Of a stretch of DNA of 25,213 bases, positions 14,033 to 21,770 are shown one piece after another; the first letter of the stretch is position 1; each line of letters begins with the position of its first letter. The notes under the pieces were generated by a model. The model did not search any database. It saw only the letters and a list, made by a program, of their open reading frames with translations, and had not been told where the DNA came from. The stretch is from Planctomycetota bacterium (GTDB lineage Bacteria; Planctomycetota; Phycisphaerae; Phycisphaerales; SM1A02). Made by a program: the position numbers and the translations under genes. The stretch spans positions 1-25,213 of the forward strand of contig JAPULD010000280.1 of NCBI GenBank assembly GCA_027295365.1. Reading direction: 5' to 3'.

Positions 14033-15028
14033 ATGACCTTGAACACCAAAAAGAACCGTCTCTTTCTGGTGGGTGGATTTCTGACGTTGGCCTTTGGAGC
14101 CGGCGTTCCTCAAGTTTTCGCCCAGCACGATGCCGAAGATCTGCAAGCCAGCATCCCCGAAGAAACCACCCTCGCCACCGAGACGGTGCGTATCCCCTTC
14201 GAACTGAAGGCCAACAAGATCTACATCGAGACCATGATCAACGGCAAGGGACCGTTTCCGTTCATCTTCGACACCGGCGCGTCCGTCACGGTGATCGACC
14301 AGTCGCTGACGGAGGAACTCGGTCTGGAAAAGATCGGGAAGTCGGAGATCGGCGATCCGAGCGGCTCGCAACAGATATCCGTCGATCTCGTAAGGATCAA
14401 CGCGTTGCAGGCCGGTGGTCTGATGGCCAAGGGCTTCGAGGCTTCGTCGTGGGACCGGGGCGATCTCTACCAAAGGATGCAGACACCACCCAAGGGCATC
14501 ATCGGCTTTCCCGTCTTTCACGAATTCCTCCTCACGATCGACTATGAGGCGAGTGAACTGGTGGTGACGCGGGGGTCGTTGTCGCCTGCGGACGATCACG
14601 TCATCGCCTATACGGCACCGATGGGCATCGCCGAAATGGAATGCACCGTCAATGGTCGCTCCGTCACGACCCACCTCGACACGGGTGGTCCCCACGGCGT
14701 AATGGTCCCCGAATCGGTACTTGAAAAAGGCGACCTCGAAGGCGATCCGATCGTGGTGGGTCGGGCTCGAACCGTCAACAGCGAATTCGAGATCAAGGCG
14801 GCGCACCTCAACGGATCGATCGAGATTGCCGGTCATCGGGTCGAGGATCCCGTCATCATGCTCAACAGCCTGTACGACGCCGTGAACTTCGGGTATGGAT
14901 TTCTCAAGCATTTCAGGGTCACGTTCGATCAGGCGAGCGAACTCGTGCGATTCGAGCCCCTGTCGGACCAGCCGATTCAATTGAAGATGCCCCAGATGCG
15001 GCATGGGGGGCCTCAACGTCGCCATTGA
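14033..15028 (+). CDS. Exported two-lobed aspartyl protease family protein
   Basis: 331 residues from the ATG at 14033, which has AAAGGA 6 nt upstream; a GTG at 13994 is less likely. The signal peptide is MTLNTKKNRLFLVGGFLTLA followed by FGAGVPQVFAQ. There are two catalytic-type motifs, PFIFDTGASVTVID at about residues 80-93 and VTTHLDTGGPHGVMVP at about 214-229. Both lobes therefore keep the Asp-Thr-Gly triad, as in a single-chain pepsin-like arrangement built from two retropepsin-like halves. Each lobe ends with the usual hydrophobic segment (KGIIGFPVFHEFLLTIDYEA; GYGFLKHFRVTFDQA). It is probably a periplasmic or cell-surface endopeptidase; its substrate is unknown. It is divergent from a winged-helix regulator and closed by a strong terminator at 15054-15080. 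Confidence 0.85.
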   Translation: MTLNTKKNRLFLVGGFLTLAFGAGVPQVFAQHDAEDLQASIPEETTLATETVRIPFELKANKIYIETMINGKGPFPFIFDTGASVTVIDQSLTEELGLEKIGKSEIGDPSGSQQISVDLVRINALQAGGLMAKGFEASSWDRGDLYQRMQTPPKGIIGFPVFHEFLLTIDYEASELVVTRGSLSPADDHVIAYTAPMGIAEMECTVNGRSVTTHLDTGGPHGVMVPESVLEKGDLEGDPIVVGRARTVNSEFEIKAAHLNGSIEIAGHRVEDPVIMLNSLYDAVNFGYGFLKHFRVTFDQASELVRFEPLSDQPIQLKMPQMRHGGPQRRH

Positions 15029-15053
15029 TGATGACACTGATTTTCGAAGGTCG

Positions 15054-15080
15054 CGTCCCCTCCACGAGGGGGCGTTTTTT
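15054..15080 (+). terminator. Intrinsic terminator after the aspartyl protease gene
   Basis: A nine-pair stem CGTCCCCTC / GAGGGGGCG (one G-T pair) with loop CAC, followed by TTTTTT, 26 nt past the stop codon. Confidence 0.85.
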
Positions 15081-15098
15081 CATGCCGAGCGAGTTCGG

Positions 15099-15104
15099 TA
15101 CACT
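15099..15104 (+). promoter_or_regulatory. Possible -10 element of the SnoaL-phosphatase gene
   Basis: TACACT preceded by GG, 32 nt before the ATG at 15137 and just past a terminator, so a new promoter is expected here. No clear -35. Confidence 0.35.
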
Positions 15105-15136
15105 GGGCGGGTCTTCAATGAAAGGATCGAACGATC

Positions 15137-16048
15137 ATGAAGCTGAAAATCATGCTGTTGTCGTGTCTCGCGTTTGTGCTGGTTTCCGCGGCGTCTTCCA
15201 GTGATGGCTCCCGGGATGAAGCCGCGTCGATCGATGCCGTGCTGACGGACTTCCACGACGCGGCGGCCAAGGGTGATTTCGATCGCTACTTCGGGCACTT
15301 CACCGACGATGCGATCTTCTTCGGCACCGATCCGGGTGAACGCTGGACGGTGGATGAGTTCAAAGGCTACGCGAAGGAGCCCTTCGCCGATGGCCATGGC
15401 TGGACCTACCACTTGCGCGAAAGGAATATTTTTGTGGCCCCGGAGGGCCACACTGCCTGGTTCGATGAGATCGTCGAGAGTGATCACTATGGCAAGTGCC
15501 GGGGAACCGGGTCGCTGATCCAGCAGGACGGAACCTGGAAGATCACCCAGTACAACCTGGTGATTCCCGTGCCCAATGATTTCGCCGAACAGGTCGTGGC
15601 CGCGACGAAGGCGGGAATTCATACGCCCCGCACGATCGTGGTCGTCCGGCATGCCGAGAAGGTCAGCGGTCCGGATCCCGTCCTGAGCGAGACCGGGAAG
15701 GCTCGAGTGTTGAGATTGCAACTGCTCTTTGACGAGTGGGAGTTCGGACAAGTCTTTTCAAGCGATTACAACCGAACCCGGGAGACGGCTCAGCCCTTTG
15801 CGACGCATTCGAAACTTGAGTTGAAGTTGTATGACCCGGGCGATCCGCATTCGTTGGTTGAGTTGATGAAGAGCGATGATTCCGGATCGCCTGTGTTCGT
15901 CGCCGGGCATTCCAACACCGTGCCGGCGCTGTTGAGAGCGATGGGGTTGGACGAGGTGTCAGACATGTCTGATCGCGAGTACGACCATGTGTTCATTGTC
16001 AGGCTGGACGAATTGGGCCGCGCGTCGCTGACGCATCTACGTTTTTAG
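15137..16048 (+). CDS. Exported SnoaL-like / histidine phosphatase fusion protein
   Basis: 303 residues; AAAGGA lies 10 nt before the ATG. A signal peptide covers about 1-20 (MKLKIMLLSCLAFVLVSAAS). Residues 30-155 look like a SnoaL_3/NTF2-like domain (AVLTDFHDAAAKGDFDRYFG, HFTDDAIFFGTDPGERWT, DGTWKITQYNLVIPVP). Residues 163-303 form a histidine phosphatase (phosphoglycerate-mutase superfamily) domain: RHAEK with the nucleophile H172, SSDYNRTRETAQPFA, and the second catalytic-core His H258 in AGHSNTVPALL. An exported phosphomonoesterase is likely. The SnoaL-like part may bind a small ligand or mediate dimerisation. This domain combination is one I do not know as standard. Lack of a stop or start signal between the halves argues against two separate genes. 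Confidence 0.85.
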   Translation: MKLKIMLLSCLAFVLVSAASSSDGSRDEAASIDAVLTDFHDAAAKGDFDRYFGHFTDDAIFFGTDPGERWTVDEFKGYAKEPFADGHGWTYHLRERNIFVAPEGHTAWFDEIVESDHYGKCRGTGSLIQQDGTWKITQYNLVIPVPNDFAEQVVAATKAGIHTPRTIVVVRHAEKVSGPDPVLSETGKARVLRLQLLFDEWEFGQVFSSDYNRTRETAQPFATHSKLELKLYDPGDPHSLVELMKSDDSGSPVFVAGHSNTVPALLRAMGLDEVSDMSDREYDHVFIVRLDELGRASLTHLRF

Positions 16049-16125
16049 GCAAGATTAAGAGGTAAAGCATAAGGATAAGGATTCAGTCGCCTTCTGCCGA
16101 CACGGTCCTGATTCCATCGATCGCC

Positions 16126-16131
16126 TATCAT
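16126..16131 (+). promoter_or_regulatory. -10-like element placed for a leaderless mRNA
   Basis: TATCAT ending 6 nt before the ATG of the HAD gene at 16138, which lacks a Shine-Dalgarno site. Initiation would fall on or beside the start codon. No good -35 is seen. Confidence 0.4.
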
Positions 16132-16137
16132 GGCCCC

Positions 16138-16836
16138 ATGCTCATCCTCTTCGACATCGACGGAACCCTTCTGCTCACCCAAAAAGCCGGCATCAAGGCC
16201 ATGCAGTCTGCGGCCAAGGAACTGTTTGGCGATCACGTCACCTTCGAGGGTGTCGATTTCGCCGGTCGGCTCGATCCGCAGATCTGGGCCGCCGCGGCTC
16301 AACGAAATAAAATCGATCCTTCGGAACACGATCGATTTCGAGATGGCTACCTGAAGCATCTGAGGCAGTTTTTCGAAGCGACGCCCACGTCCGTCCTCCT
16401 GCCGGGCGTTCGCGAACTCGTCGAAGCCCTGCAGGCACGCGAGGATGTGACCTTGGGTCTGTTGACCGGCAATTATCCCGAAACGGGTCGGCTCAAGATC
16501 GAGCAGGCAGGGCTGGATCCCGAACTGTTTCCCGTCGCCGCGTGGGGTGATGACGGGCAGCAGAGAACGGATCTGCCTCTCGTTGGAATGCGTCAATATG
16601 CAGAATTGAAGGGCGAGCCAATTCCAGCCGACCGGGTGATCATCATTGGCGACACCATCCATGATGTTGAGTGCGCCAAAGTCAATGGGTGCCGAAGCCT
16701 GGCGGTCGCGACGGGACCGGCATACAGCGTGGATGATCTGATGGTCACGGAGCCCGATCTGCTGGTCAAGGATCTCTCGGAGACCGATCGGATCCTGGAG
16801 TGGATGCTGAACGTGAAGGTTCCGGTTTCCGAGTAA
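16138..16836 (+). CDS. HAD superfamily hydrolase (phosphoglycolate phosphatase-like)
   Basis: 232 residues, complete. HAD motif I is FDIDGTLL with nucleophile D6 and D8. Motif II is LLTGNY with T110. The Lys of motif III lies in GRLKIEQAGL, and motif IV is GDTIHDVECAK with D172 and D176. An alpha-helical C1 cap lies between motifs I and II (about residues 15-85). These are the features of small-molecule phosphatases of the Gph type in the cytoplasm; the actual substrate cannot be read from the sequence. There is no ribosome-binding site, and the gene has a -10-like hexamer 6 nt before the ATG. The DUF418 gene starts 32 nt downstream, so co-transcription is possible. Confidence 0.88.
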   Translation: MLILFDIDGTLLLTQKAGIKAMQSAAKELFGDHVTFEGVDFAGRLDPQIWAAAAQRNKIDPSEHDRFRDGYLKHLRQFFEATPTSVLLPGVRELVEALQAREDVTLGLLTGNYPETGRLKIEQAGLDPELFPVAAWGDDGQQRTDLPLVGMRQYAELKGEPIPADRVIIIGDTIHDVECAKVNGCRSLAVATGPAYSVDDLMVTEPDLLVKDLSETDRILEWMLNVKVPVSE

Positions 16837-16868
16837 GATGAGCCGACGCAAGGGGGAAGGGAGGCGTT

Positions 16869-18290
16869 GTGCATCAGGAATCATCGAGCCTTGATCCCAA
16901 TGCGGATCGACCTGTGCCCATGACTCAGCATGGACCGGTGCTGGAAACCGAACGTATCGTCGCCCTCGATGTACTGCGGGGGTTCGCCCTCCTGGGCATC
17001 TTCATGGTGAACATGCAGTTTTTCGCCTTGCCGTTCATGCATGCGGTGGCGGATCCGACCTTGGCCGACGCCCCGGCCTCGGAAGTGGCGAGTTGGTTCT
17101 TCGTCAAGGTGTTCTTCGAATACAAGTTCATCTCGTTGTTCTCGATGCTGTTCGGCATGGGCATGGTGGTCCAGATGACGCGGGCCGGGAAGAAAGGCAG
17201 ACCATTCGGGTCCTATTACATCCGCCGCACGATCTTGCTGGCGGTTTTCGGGCTCGTGCATGCGTTGCTGTTGTGGTATGGCGACATCCTGTTCATCTAT
17301 GCCTGGGTGAGCCTGATTTTGTTCGCCATGCGTGGTTTGAAGCCCCAGACGCTGTTGAAAGTCGCGGGCGGTCTCGTCGTAGTCAGTCTTCTGCTTTCGA
17401 GTACCTGTGTCTCGCTTCAAGTATGGGGGCAACAGGTCCAGACTCAACAGCAGGCGGCTCTGGAGGCAAAAGCCGAGGCGGAGACGGTTCAAGCGGAGAC
17501 CGAGACCGAAACCGAGACGGTGGCGGTCGAAGATGAATCGAAAGATGACGAAGTCGTTGCTGACACCGACGAAGCCCCGCGCGGGTTGGAAGCCATGATG
17601 CAGGCGAATTTCGACCCGACTCAGGAGATTTGGGCCGAGGCGGAGGTCCGAGCCTATCAGGAGGGGCCGTTCGCCGACGCTTTCGCTTTTCGGTCGATTT
17701 CGTTCGCCTTTGCGCTCATAGCCGGGGTGTTCTCCTACGGTTGGCATGTGCTGGTCATGTTCATCCTGGGGGCGGCGTTGATGAAGCTGGATTTCTTCTC
17801 GCCTCAGCGCCGGGCCTGGCATTTCAAATTCGTGCTGTTTGGCTTCCTGATCGGTCTGCCCCTGGAAATGCTCAGCGCGGGCATATTCCCGTTGACTCAC
17901 TTCGATCCGGGTTGGTTGCTCCTAGTGATTCAGTTGCTGCATGAGATCGGCTCGTACGCCTTGTGCCTGGCCTATGTGGGCAGCGTGACGATGATCGTCC
18001 ACAGCGGGGCTTTGCGCTGGCTGACCAAGGCCATCGCCTGCATCGGGCGCACGGCTCTGAGCAATTACATCCTCCAGACCATCATCGCCACTGCCCTCAT
18101 GTACTGGTGGGGGCTGGCATGGTTTGGCGAGCTTTCGCGCCCAGAGCTGATCGGTCTCGTGCTCGTCATCTACGTCGGGCAACTCGTCACCAGCACGTTG
18201 TGGCTGAGTGTGTTCAGCATTGGTCCCCTGGAATGGCTCTGGCGGAGTTTGACCTATCTCAAACCTCAGCCGATTATGCGAGCGCGGTAG
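16869..18290 (+). CDS. DUF418 family multi-pass membrane protein with acidic insert
   Basis: 473 residues from a GTG start with GGGAGG 4 nt upstream; an ATG at 16920 has no such site. The family hallmark opens the protein (ERIVALDVLRGFALLGIFMV, then NMQFFALPF), and the other hallmark closes it (FSIGPLEWLWRSLTYLKPQP). I count about eight to ten hydrophobic segments. DUF418 (YeiB-like) proteins are inner-membrane proteins often proposed as transporters or acyltransferase-like; their function is not established. Between membrane segments, about residues 183-275, lies an insertion rich in Ala, Glu and Thr with a run of alternating Glu-Thr (ETETETET), encoded by a GAGACC-type simple repeat near 17494-17519. 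It is followed by a paralogue, 50 nt downstream. Confidence 0.88.
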   Translation: MHQESSSLDPNADRPVPMTQHGPVLETERIVALDVLRGFALLGIFMVNMQFFALPFMHAVADPTLADAPASEVASWFFVKVFFEYKFISLFSMLFGMGMVVQMTRAGKKGRPFGSYYIRRTILLAVFGLVHALLLWYGDILFIYAWVSLILFAMRGLKPQTLLKVAGGLVVVSLLLSSTCVSLQVWGQQVQTQQQAALEAKAEAETVQAETETETETVAVEDESKDDEVVADTDEAPRGLEAMMQANFDPTQEIWAEAEVRAYQEGPFADAFAFRSISFAFALIAGVFSYGWHVLVMFILGAALMKLDFFSPQRRAWHFKFVLFGFLIGLPLEMLSAGIFPLTHFDPGWLLLVIQLLHEIGSYALCLAYVGSVTMIVHSGALRWLTKAIACIGRTALSNYILQTIIATALMYWWGLAWFGELSRPELIGLVLVIYVGQLVTSTLWLSVFSIGPLEWLWRSLTYLKPQPIMRAR

Positions 18291-18340
18291 TCGGTTATGA
18301 TCTGACCGACTAGTACAGGCCATCCACGAAAGCGATAAAC

Positions 18341-19624
18341 ATGAGCGAAGAAAAATCGGATCAGGTCGTCGAAAATCTTGCCTATCAAGATCCGATTCCT
18401 CCTTCGGGGATCAAGTCCATGCCGGTTCAGCAGGCCGAACGCGACGTCGCCATCGATGTGCTGCGAGGTGTGGCACTCCTGGGTATCCTGGCCATGAACA
18501 TTCGAGCGTTCGCTTCGATCTTCGCCTCCTATGCCAATCCGATGGTGTACGTTGACGGAACGGGCATCCATCGCGTCATCTGGCTGGCGGGGCACATCCT
18601 CTTCGACCTGAAGATGATGGCCATCTTTTCGATGCTCTTCGGGGCGGGCATCGTGCTCATGGCCTCGCGACTGAAAGCCAAAGGGCAGAAATCTTTGGGA
18701 GTGCATTATCGGCGCATGGCTTGGCTGCTGGTCATCGGTCTGCTCCATGCCCACTTGATCTGGAATGGCGACATCCTCGTGATGTATGCCTTGATCGGCA
18801 TGATCGTGTACGTGGCCTGGCGCTGGTACGTCCCGGTGCAGATCGGACTCGGTCTGTTCCTGCTCCTCCTGGGGGTGGGGGTCAATTTTGGGGCGGGGTT
18901 GACCTTGGAGCATTGGCCCGAGGCCGACGTGGAGAACATGCGGCACATGTGGGCACCGACGCCGGAAATGATCGAAACGGAACTCACCACCTTCCGTGGC
19001 TCCTGGCTCGAACAATTGCCCGTTCGCTCCAGTTTTGCTTTGATGTTCGAGACCGGGGGAATCATCTTCTTCGGACTCTGGCGAGTCGGCGGTCTCATGT
19101 TGCTTGGCATGGGTCTGTACAGGCTGGGCATTTTCAGCGCGAAGCGTTCGAACAGGTTCTATCTTGCCATGCTCATTCTGGGGCTTGCGATTGGCGTGCC
19201 GATCATACTGGTGGGGTACCAGCGCAACGTCGAAAATGGTTTTGCCATGGAAACCGCGATGTTCCTCACGAGCCAGTTCAATTACGTCGGCAGCCTCTTT
19301 GTCGCCATGTCCTGGATTGGTGCGATCATGCTCCTGATCAAATCCGGCACTCTCAGATGGCTGATCGGTGCGCTGACCGCCGTGGGTCAGATGGCCTTCA
19401 CGAATTACCTCATGCAGTCGATCATCTGCACGACGATCTTCTATGGGCACGGCCTTGGACTGTTCGGAAAATACAACTACCTGGAACAGTTCTACTTTGT
19501 GATCGGCGTCTGGATCGTCCAGCTGATCTGGTCACCCCTCTGGTTGAAGCACTTTCGATATGGACCTTTCGAATGGCTCTGGCGCAGCCTCACGTATTGG
19601 AAACGTCAGCCTTTGAAGCGATAA
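18341..19624 (+). CDS. Second DUF418 family membrane protein
   Basis: 427 residues. It shows the same hallmarks as its upstream neighbour: ERDVAIDVLRGVALLGILAM with NIRAFASIF, HAHLIWNGDILVMYALIG, and the closing FRYGPFEWLWRSLTYWK. It lacks the Glu-Thr insertion, having only a short, more neutral loop (about residues 195-220, DVENMRHMWAPTPEMIE). It is an inner-membrane protein of unestablished function. The two genes are tandem paralogues, probably from an old duplication since the sequences have diverged, and are likely co-transcribed. The ATG at 18341 has only a weak GAAAG upstream. Confidence 0.88.
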   Translation: MSEEKSDQVVENLAYQDPIPPSGIKSMPVQQAERDVAIDVLRGVALLGILAMNIRAFASIFASYANPMVYVDGTGIHRVIWLAGHILFDLKMMAIFSMLFGAGIVLMASRLKAKGQKSLGVHYRRMAWLLVIGLLHAHLIWNGDILVMYALIGMIVYVAWRWYVPVQIGLGLFLLLLGVGVNFGAGLTLEHWPEADVENMRHMWAPTPEMIETELTTFRGSWLEQLPVRSSFALMFETGGIIFFGLWRVGGLMLLGMGLYRLGIFSAKRSNRFYLAMLILGLAIGVPIILVGYQRNVENGFAMETAMFLTSQFNYVGSLFVAMSWIGAIMLLIKSGTLRWLIGALTAVGQMAFTNYLMQSIICTTIFYGHGLGLFGKYNYLEQFYFVIGVWIVQLIWSPLWLKHFRYGPFEWLWRSLTYWKRQPLKR

Positions 19625-19717
19625 GTTTCATCGATTGTCACGGTACAGCTTATCCACACGCGTTTGGTTACTTGTCTTGTACGCCCTTGACTATCGTCTC
19701 TCGGTACTGTGAGGCCA

Positions 19718-19738
19718 TCGCACATACGAAGTGTGCGA
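19718..19738. promoter_or_regulatory. Inverted repeat upstream of the unknown gene at 19772
   Basis: TCGCACA-TACGAAG-TGTGCGA, a perfect 7-bp stem with a 7-nt loop, 33 nt before the start codon. It could be a 5'-leader hairpin or an operator. It has no T-run, so it is a poor terminator. Confidence 0.35.
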
Positions 19739-19771
19739 ACTGGATCGCTTGGCCTTGCATGAGGGATCTCG

Positions 19772-20521
19772 ATGCCGACCAGTCACAGCGTGCTTTGCAC
19801 GGACTTCTACGTCAACCAGAAACTTGCGTTGAAGCTCGACCTCCCCACGGGGCGGGAGACGGTGCTGGACATGTTCGATCGCATCCGCAAGGAGCTGCCC
19901 GAGATGAAGCGTTTCAAGCGTTTCGAGGGGGAGCTGGCCCTGGAGTCGATGGGCGTCGATGCCGAGTACTCCTGGATGGCCATGCGTCAGACTTCAATTC
20001 GCAGTGGGTGGGTGAATCCGGATTCGCTGGAGGTCGCCTACAAGCTGCACCGATTCATCCTGGAAATCGCTCCCTACTATCTGTCCATCAGCCCCATTGA
20101 CGTCGATTATCTTGAATTGGTCTTCGGGTTCGATATTCAAGCGGGGATGAACCGCAATCAAATCGTCATGGAGGCCTTGCTGGCCGACTCGCCGCTCGCC
20201 TCCCTGATCGACGGCGACCGGGAAAAGGTGATCGATGCCCAACCCTTCCTGGGCTTCTCGCTTTCACAGAATTGCGATTTGCAGGCGTTCGTGGAAATCA
20301 AGACGCGCACCGGAACAGCGGAGATCGCCTCGGGCAATTACGAGGATGAGCCGATCAGCGTATATCTCACGGCCCGTCGTCACGGACCGCTCACTACGAT
20401 GGATCAGATCAACGAGACGTTCGGCATGCTCGCCGGTCACGTCGAGCGTCTGGCCGAGGATCGCGTGATTCCCCACGTCGTCATGCCGATCCGGGAAGCA
20501 ATTCTTTCGTATCCGGGATAG
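19772..20521 (+). CDS. Conserved-looking cytoplasmic protein of unknown function
   Basis: 249 residues; GAGG lies 7 nt before the ATG. I do not recognise a family. It begins MPTSHSVLCTDFYVNQKLAL and has no signal peptide, no membrane segment and no clear catalytic motif. Composition is balanced, with normal acidic and hydrophobic content (VDYLELVFGFDIQAGMNRNQ; EDEPISVYLTARRHGP), and codon use matches the neighbours, which supports a real globular protein. It lies 147 nt after the second DUF418 gene with a hairpin in the gap, so it is probably a separate unit. It is convergent with the Gfo/Idh/MocA-like gene. Confidence 0.75.
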   Translation: MPTSHSVLCTDFYVNQKLALKLDLPTGRETVLDMFDRIRKELPEMKRFKRFEGELALESMGVDAEYSWMAMRQTSIRSGWVNPDSLEVAYKLHRFILEIAPYYLSISPIDVDYLELVFGFDIQAGMNRNQIVMEALLADSPLASLIDGDREKVIDAQPFLGFSLSQNCDLQAFVEIKTRTGTAEIASGNYEDEPISVYLTARRHGPLTTMDQINETFGMLAGHVERLAEDRVIPHVVMPIREAILSYPG

Positions 20522-20585
20522 AAGCACCTACGTATCTGGCATTGGACCCAGTCAAGGGAAGTACGCGCTGAAACGCCCAGCTCTT

Positions 20586-20608
20586 CCCAATCCCTATTCC
20601 CTAATCCC
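20586..20608 (-). other. G-quadruplex motif just past a stop codon
   Basis: On the minus strand four G3 tracts occur with short loops: GGG-ATTA-GGG-AATA-GGG-ATT-GGG. The first tract begins 4 nt after the stop of the gene at 20613-21614, so the mRNA 3' end of that gene could fold into an RNA quadruplex. No ordinary terminator is seen there. Confidence 0.6.
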
Positions 20609-20612
20609 TCTC

Positions 20613-21614
20613 TTATACATGACTCAGCATCGCCAGCATGCGGCTGGGGGATTCGGCTTGTCCCGTGCGGCAGCTCAGCCGCGCCGCCTCGCACAAGGCC
20701 AACAGGCGAGGGAAATTCGGAGGGTGAACATCGTGATCAAGATTGTCGAGTCGGCGTCTTATCGACTCCCCGACAAGACGACCCGCGGTGATCGGTTCGG
20801 GGTCGGTGAAGCTCGCCATCTCATCCGGGGCCCCACGCCAATGACATTCCCGATCCGTAAGGCGTAAGCTACCCGTCTCGGACAACATCGTGACGCCTCG
20901 AAACCATGAGTCCGAGACATTGCTGAGGACCGCCGAGGCGCAGCGATTCTCCGCGAAGTTGAAATTGACTGACATGTGGCCATGAAGATTGAACAGCGAA
21001 TCGGGGACCCGCGGTGCCGGCGCGTGGGCGTCAAACTCGGGAATGGCCAGCGAGGCGCTGACCGACTCCACGTCGCCACACAGATGATCGATGAGATCCA
21101 TTGCGTCAAAGAGCCTGGCGAAGAGCGTTCCATGTTCGGGGCGTCCCCGGAACGACAGGGAAAGGCTATGGGGGGGGGCAGCATCCTGCAGCATCTGTTG
21201 CAAGTTCTGGAATGCTTCGCTACGTCGCAACAGGGGGATGAATCGTGCCGTGTCTGCATCCTCGGGCTGTTTGCAGAGGGCGGCAATCTCGCCCGGACGT
21301 GGTTCGAGACTCAAGGCGGGGTGACCTGATTCCCTGATCAATTTTCTTTCCTGGGCTTCGATGGGGAGTGGAGCTGCCAGCCAGAGGACATCCAGGTCGG
21401 GATGTTGGATCGCATCCCTCAGGTCGCCAAGCCGTTCGACTCCAAACGCCTCGCTCAGGACTGATGCACCCTCACGTCGGTCGGAGGCCACCGCGATGAG
21501 CTCAAGTTGAGCGACCTCGATCGCTTCCCGAATCAGATCCTCCTGATCCGGATGCGCCCAGACGATCACCCTGCTCCGAGGTCGGGGGCTCGTGCGTGGG
21601 CGGGGGTGAGGCAT
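20613..21614 (-). CDS. Degenerate Gfo/Idh/MocA-like oxidoreductase homologue
   Basis: 333 residues. The layout is that of the Gfo/Idh/MocA family: an N-terminal Rossmann-type half (RVIVWAHPDQEDLIREAIEV; LELIAVASD; LDVLWLAAPLPIEAQE) and a C-terminal beta-sheet half with LFDAMDLIDHLCGDVESVSA and later GVTMLSETGSLRLTD. The NAD(P)-binding Gly-rich loop is missing (VIVWAHPDQ in its place), and the usual Glu-Lys-Pro motif is replaced by SLEPRPGE. Cofactor binding is therefore doubtful, and it may be a non-catalytic or regulatory relative. The start has no true Shine-Dalgarno spacing; a TAGACT hexamer ends 6 nt before the ATG. The family assignment is from pattern only. Confidence 0.65.
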   Translation of the reverse strand: MPHPRPRTSPRPRSRVIVWAHPDQEDLIREAIEVAQLELIAVASDRREGASVLSEAFGVERLGDLRDAIQHPDLDVLWLAAPLPIEAQERKLIRESGHPALSLEPRPGEIAALCKQPEDADTARFIPLLRRSEAFQNLQQMLQDAAPPHSLSLSFRGRPEHGTLFARLFDAMDLIDHLCGDVESVSASLAIPEFDAHAPAPRVPDSLFNLHGHMSVNFNFAENRCASAVLSNVSDSWFRGVTMLSETGSLRLTDRECHWRGAPDEMASFTDPEPITAGRLVGESIRRRLDNLDHDVHPPNFPRLLALCEAARLSCRTGQAESPSRMLAMLSHV

Positions 21615-21620
21615 TCCCCC

Positions 21621-21626
21621 AGTCTA
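21621..21626 (-). promoter_or_regulatory. -10-like element placed for a leaderless mRNA
   Basis: TAGACT on the minus strand, separated by exactly 6 nt (GGGGGA) from the ATG at 21614, and preceded by GG. Confidence 0.4.
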
Positions 21627-21758
21627 CCGGGCGTCGCGTCGGAGACCGGTCCAGACTCAGCTTGTGCAAGGCATTCGAGTCTGTGAATGATCTGTTTACC
21701 GCCTCATTGCACCTGCTAGACTCCTCATCACGTTCGCAACATTACCCGGATCGACAGG

Positions 21759-21764
21759 TATAGA
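21759..21764 (+). promoter_or_regulatory. -10-like element placed for a leaderless mRNA
   Basis: TATAGA, 6 nt before the ATG of the M28 peptidase gene. It is a weaker match than the others because the final T is shifted by one. Only a distant AGG could serve as a ribosome site. Confidence 0.3.
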
Positions 21765-21770
21765 TATCTC

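Noticed and set aside
16881..17900. 339-codon open frame on the minus strand opposite the first DUF418 gene
   Set aside because: Antisense shadow with polar, low-information composition and no start signals or motifs.
18266..19450. 394-codon open frame on the minus strand opposite the second DUF418 gene
   Set aside because: It is rich in His, Gln, Asp and Glu with no domain, as expected for the reverse frame of a hydrophobic membrane protein. The DUF418 motifs are on the plus strand.
19650..19658. Perfect DnaA box TTATCCACA
   Set aside because: Only one copy, with no AT-rich unwinding region, dnaA or dnaN nearby. A single 9-mer match in 25 kb on two strands is not surprising.
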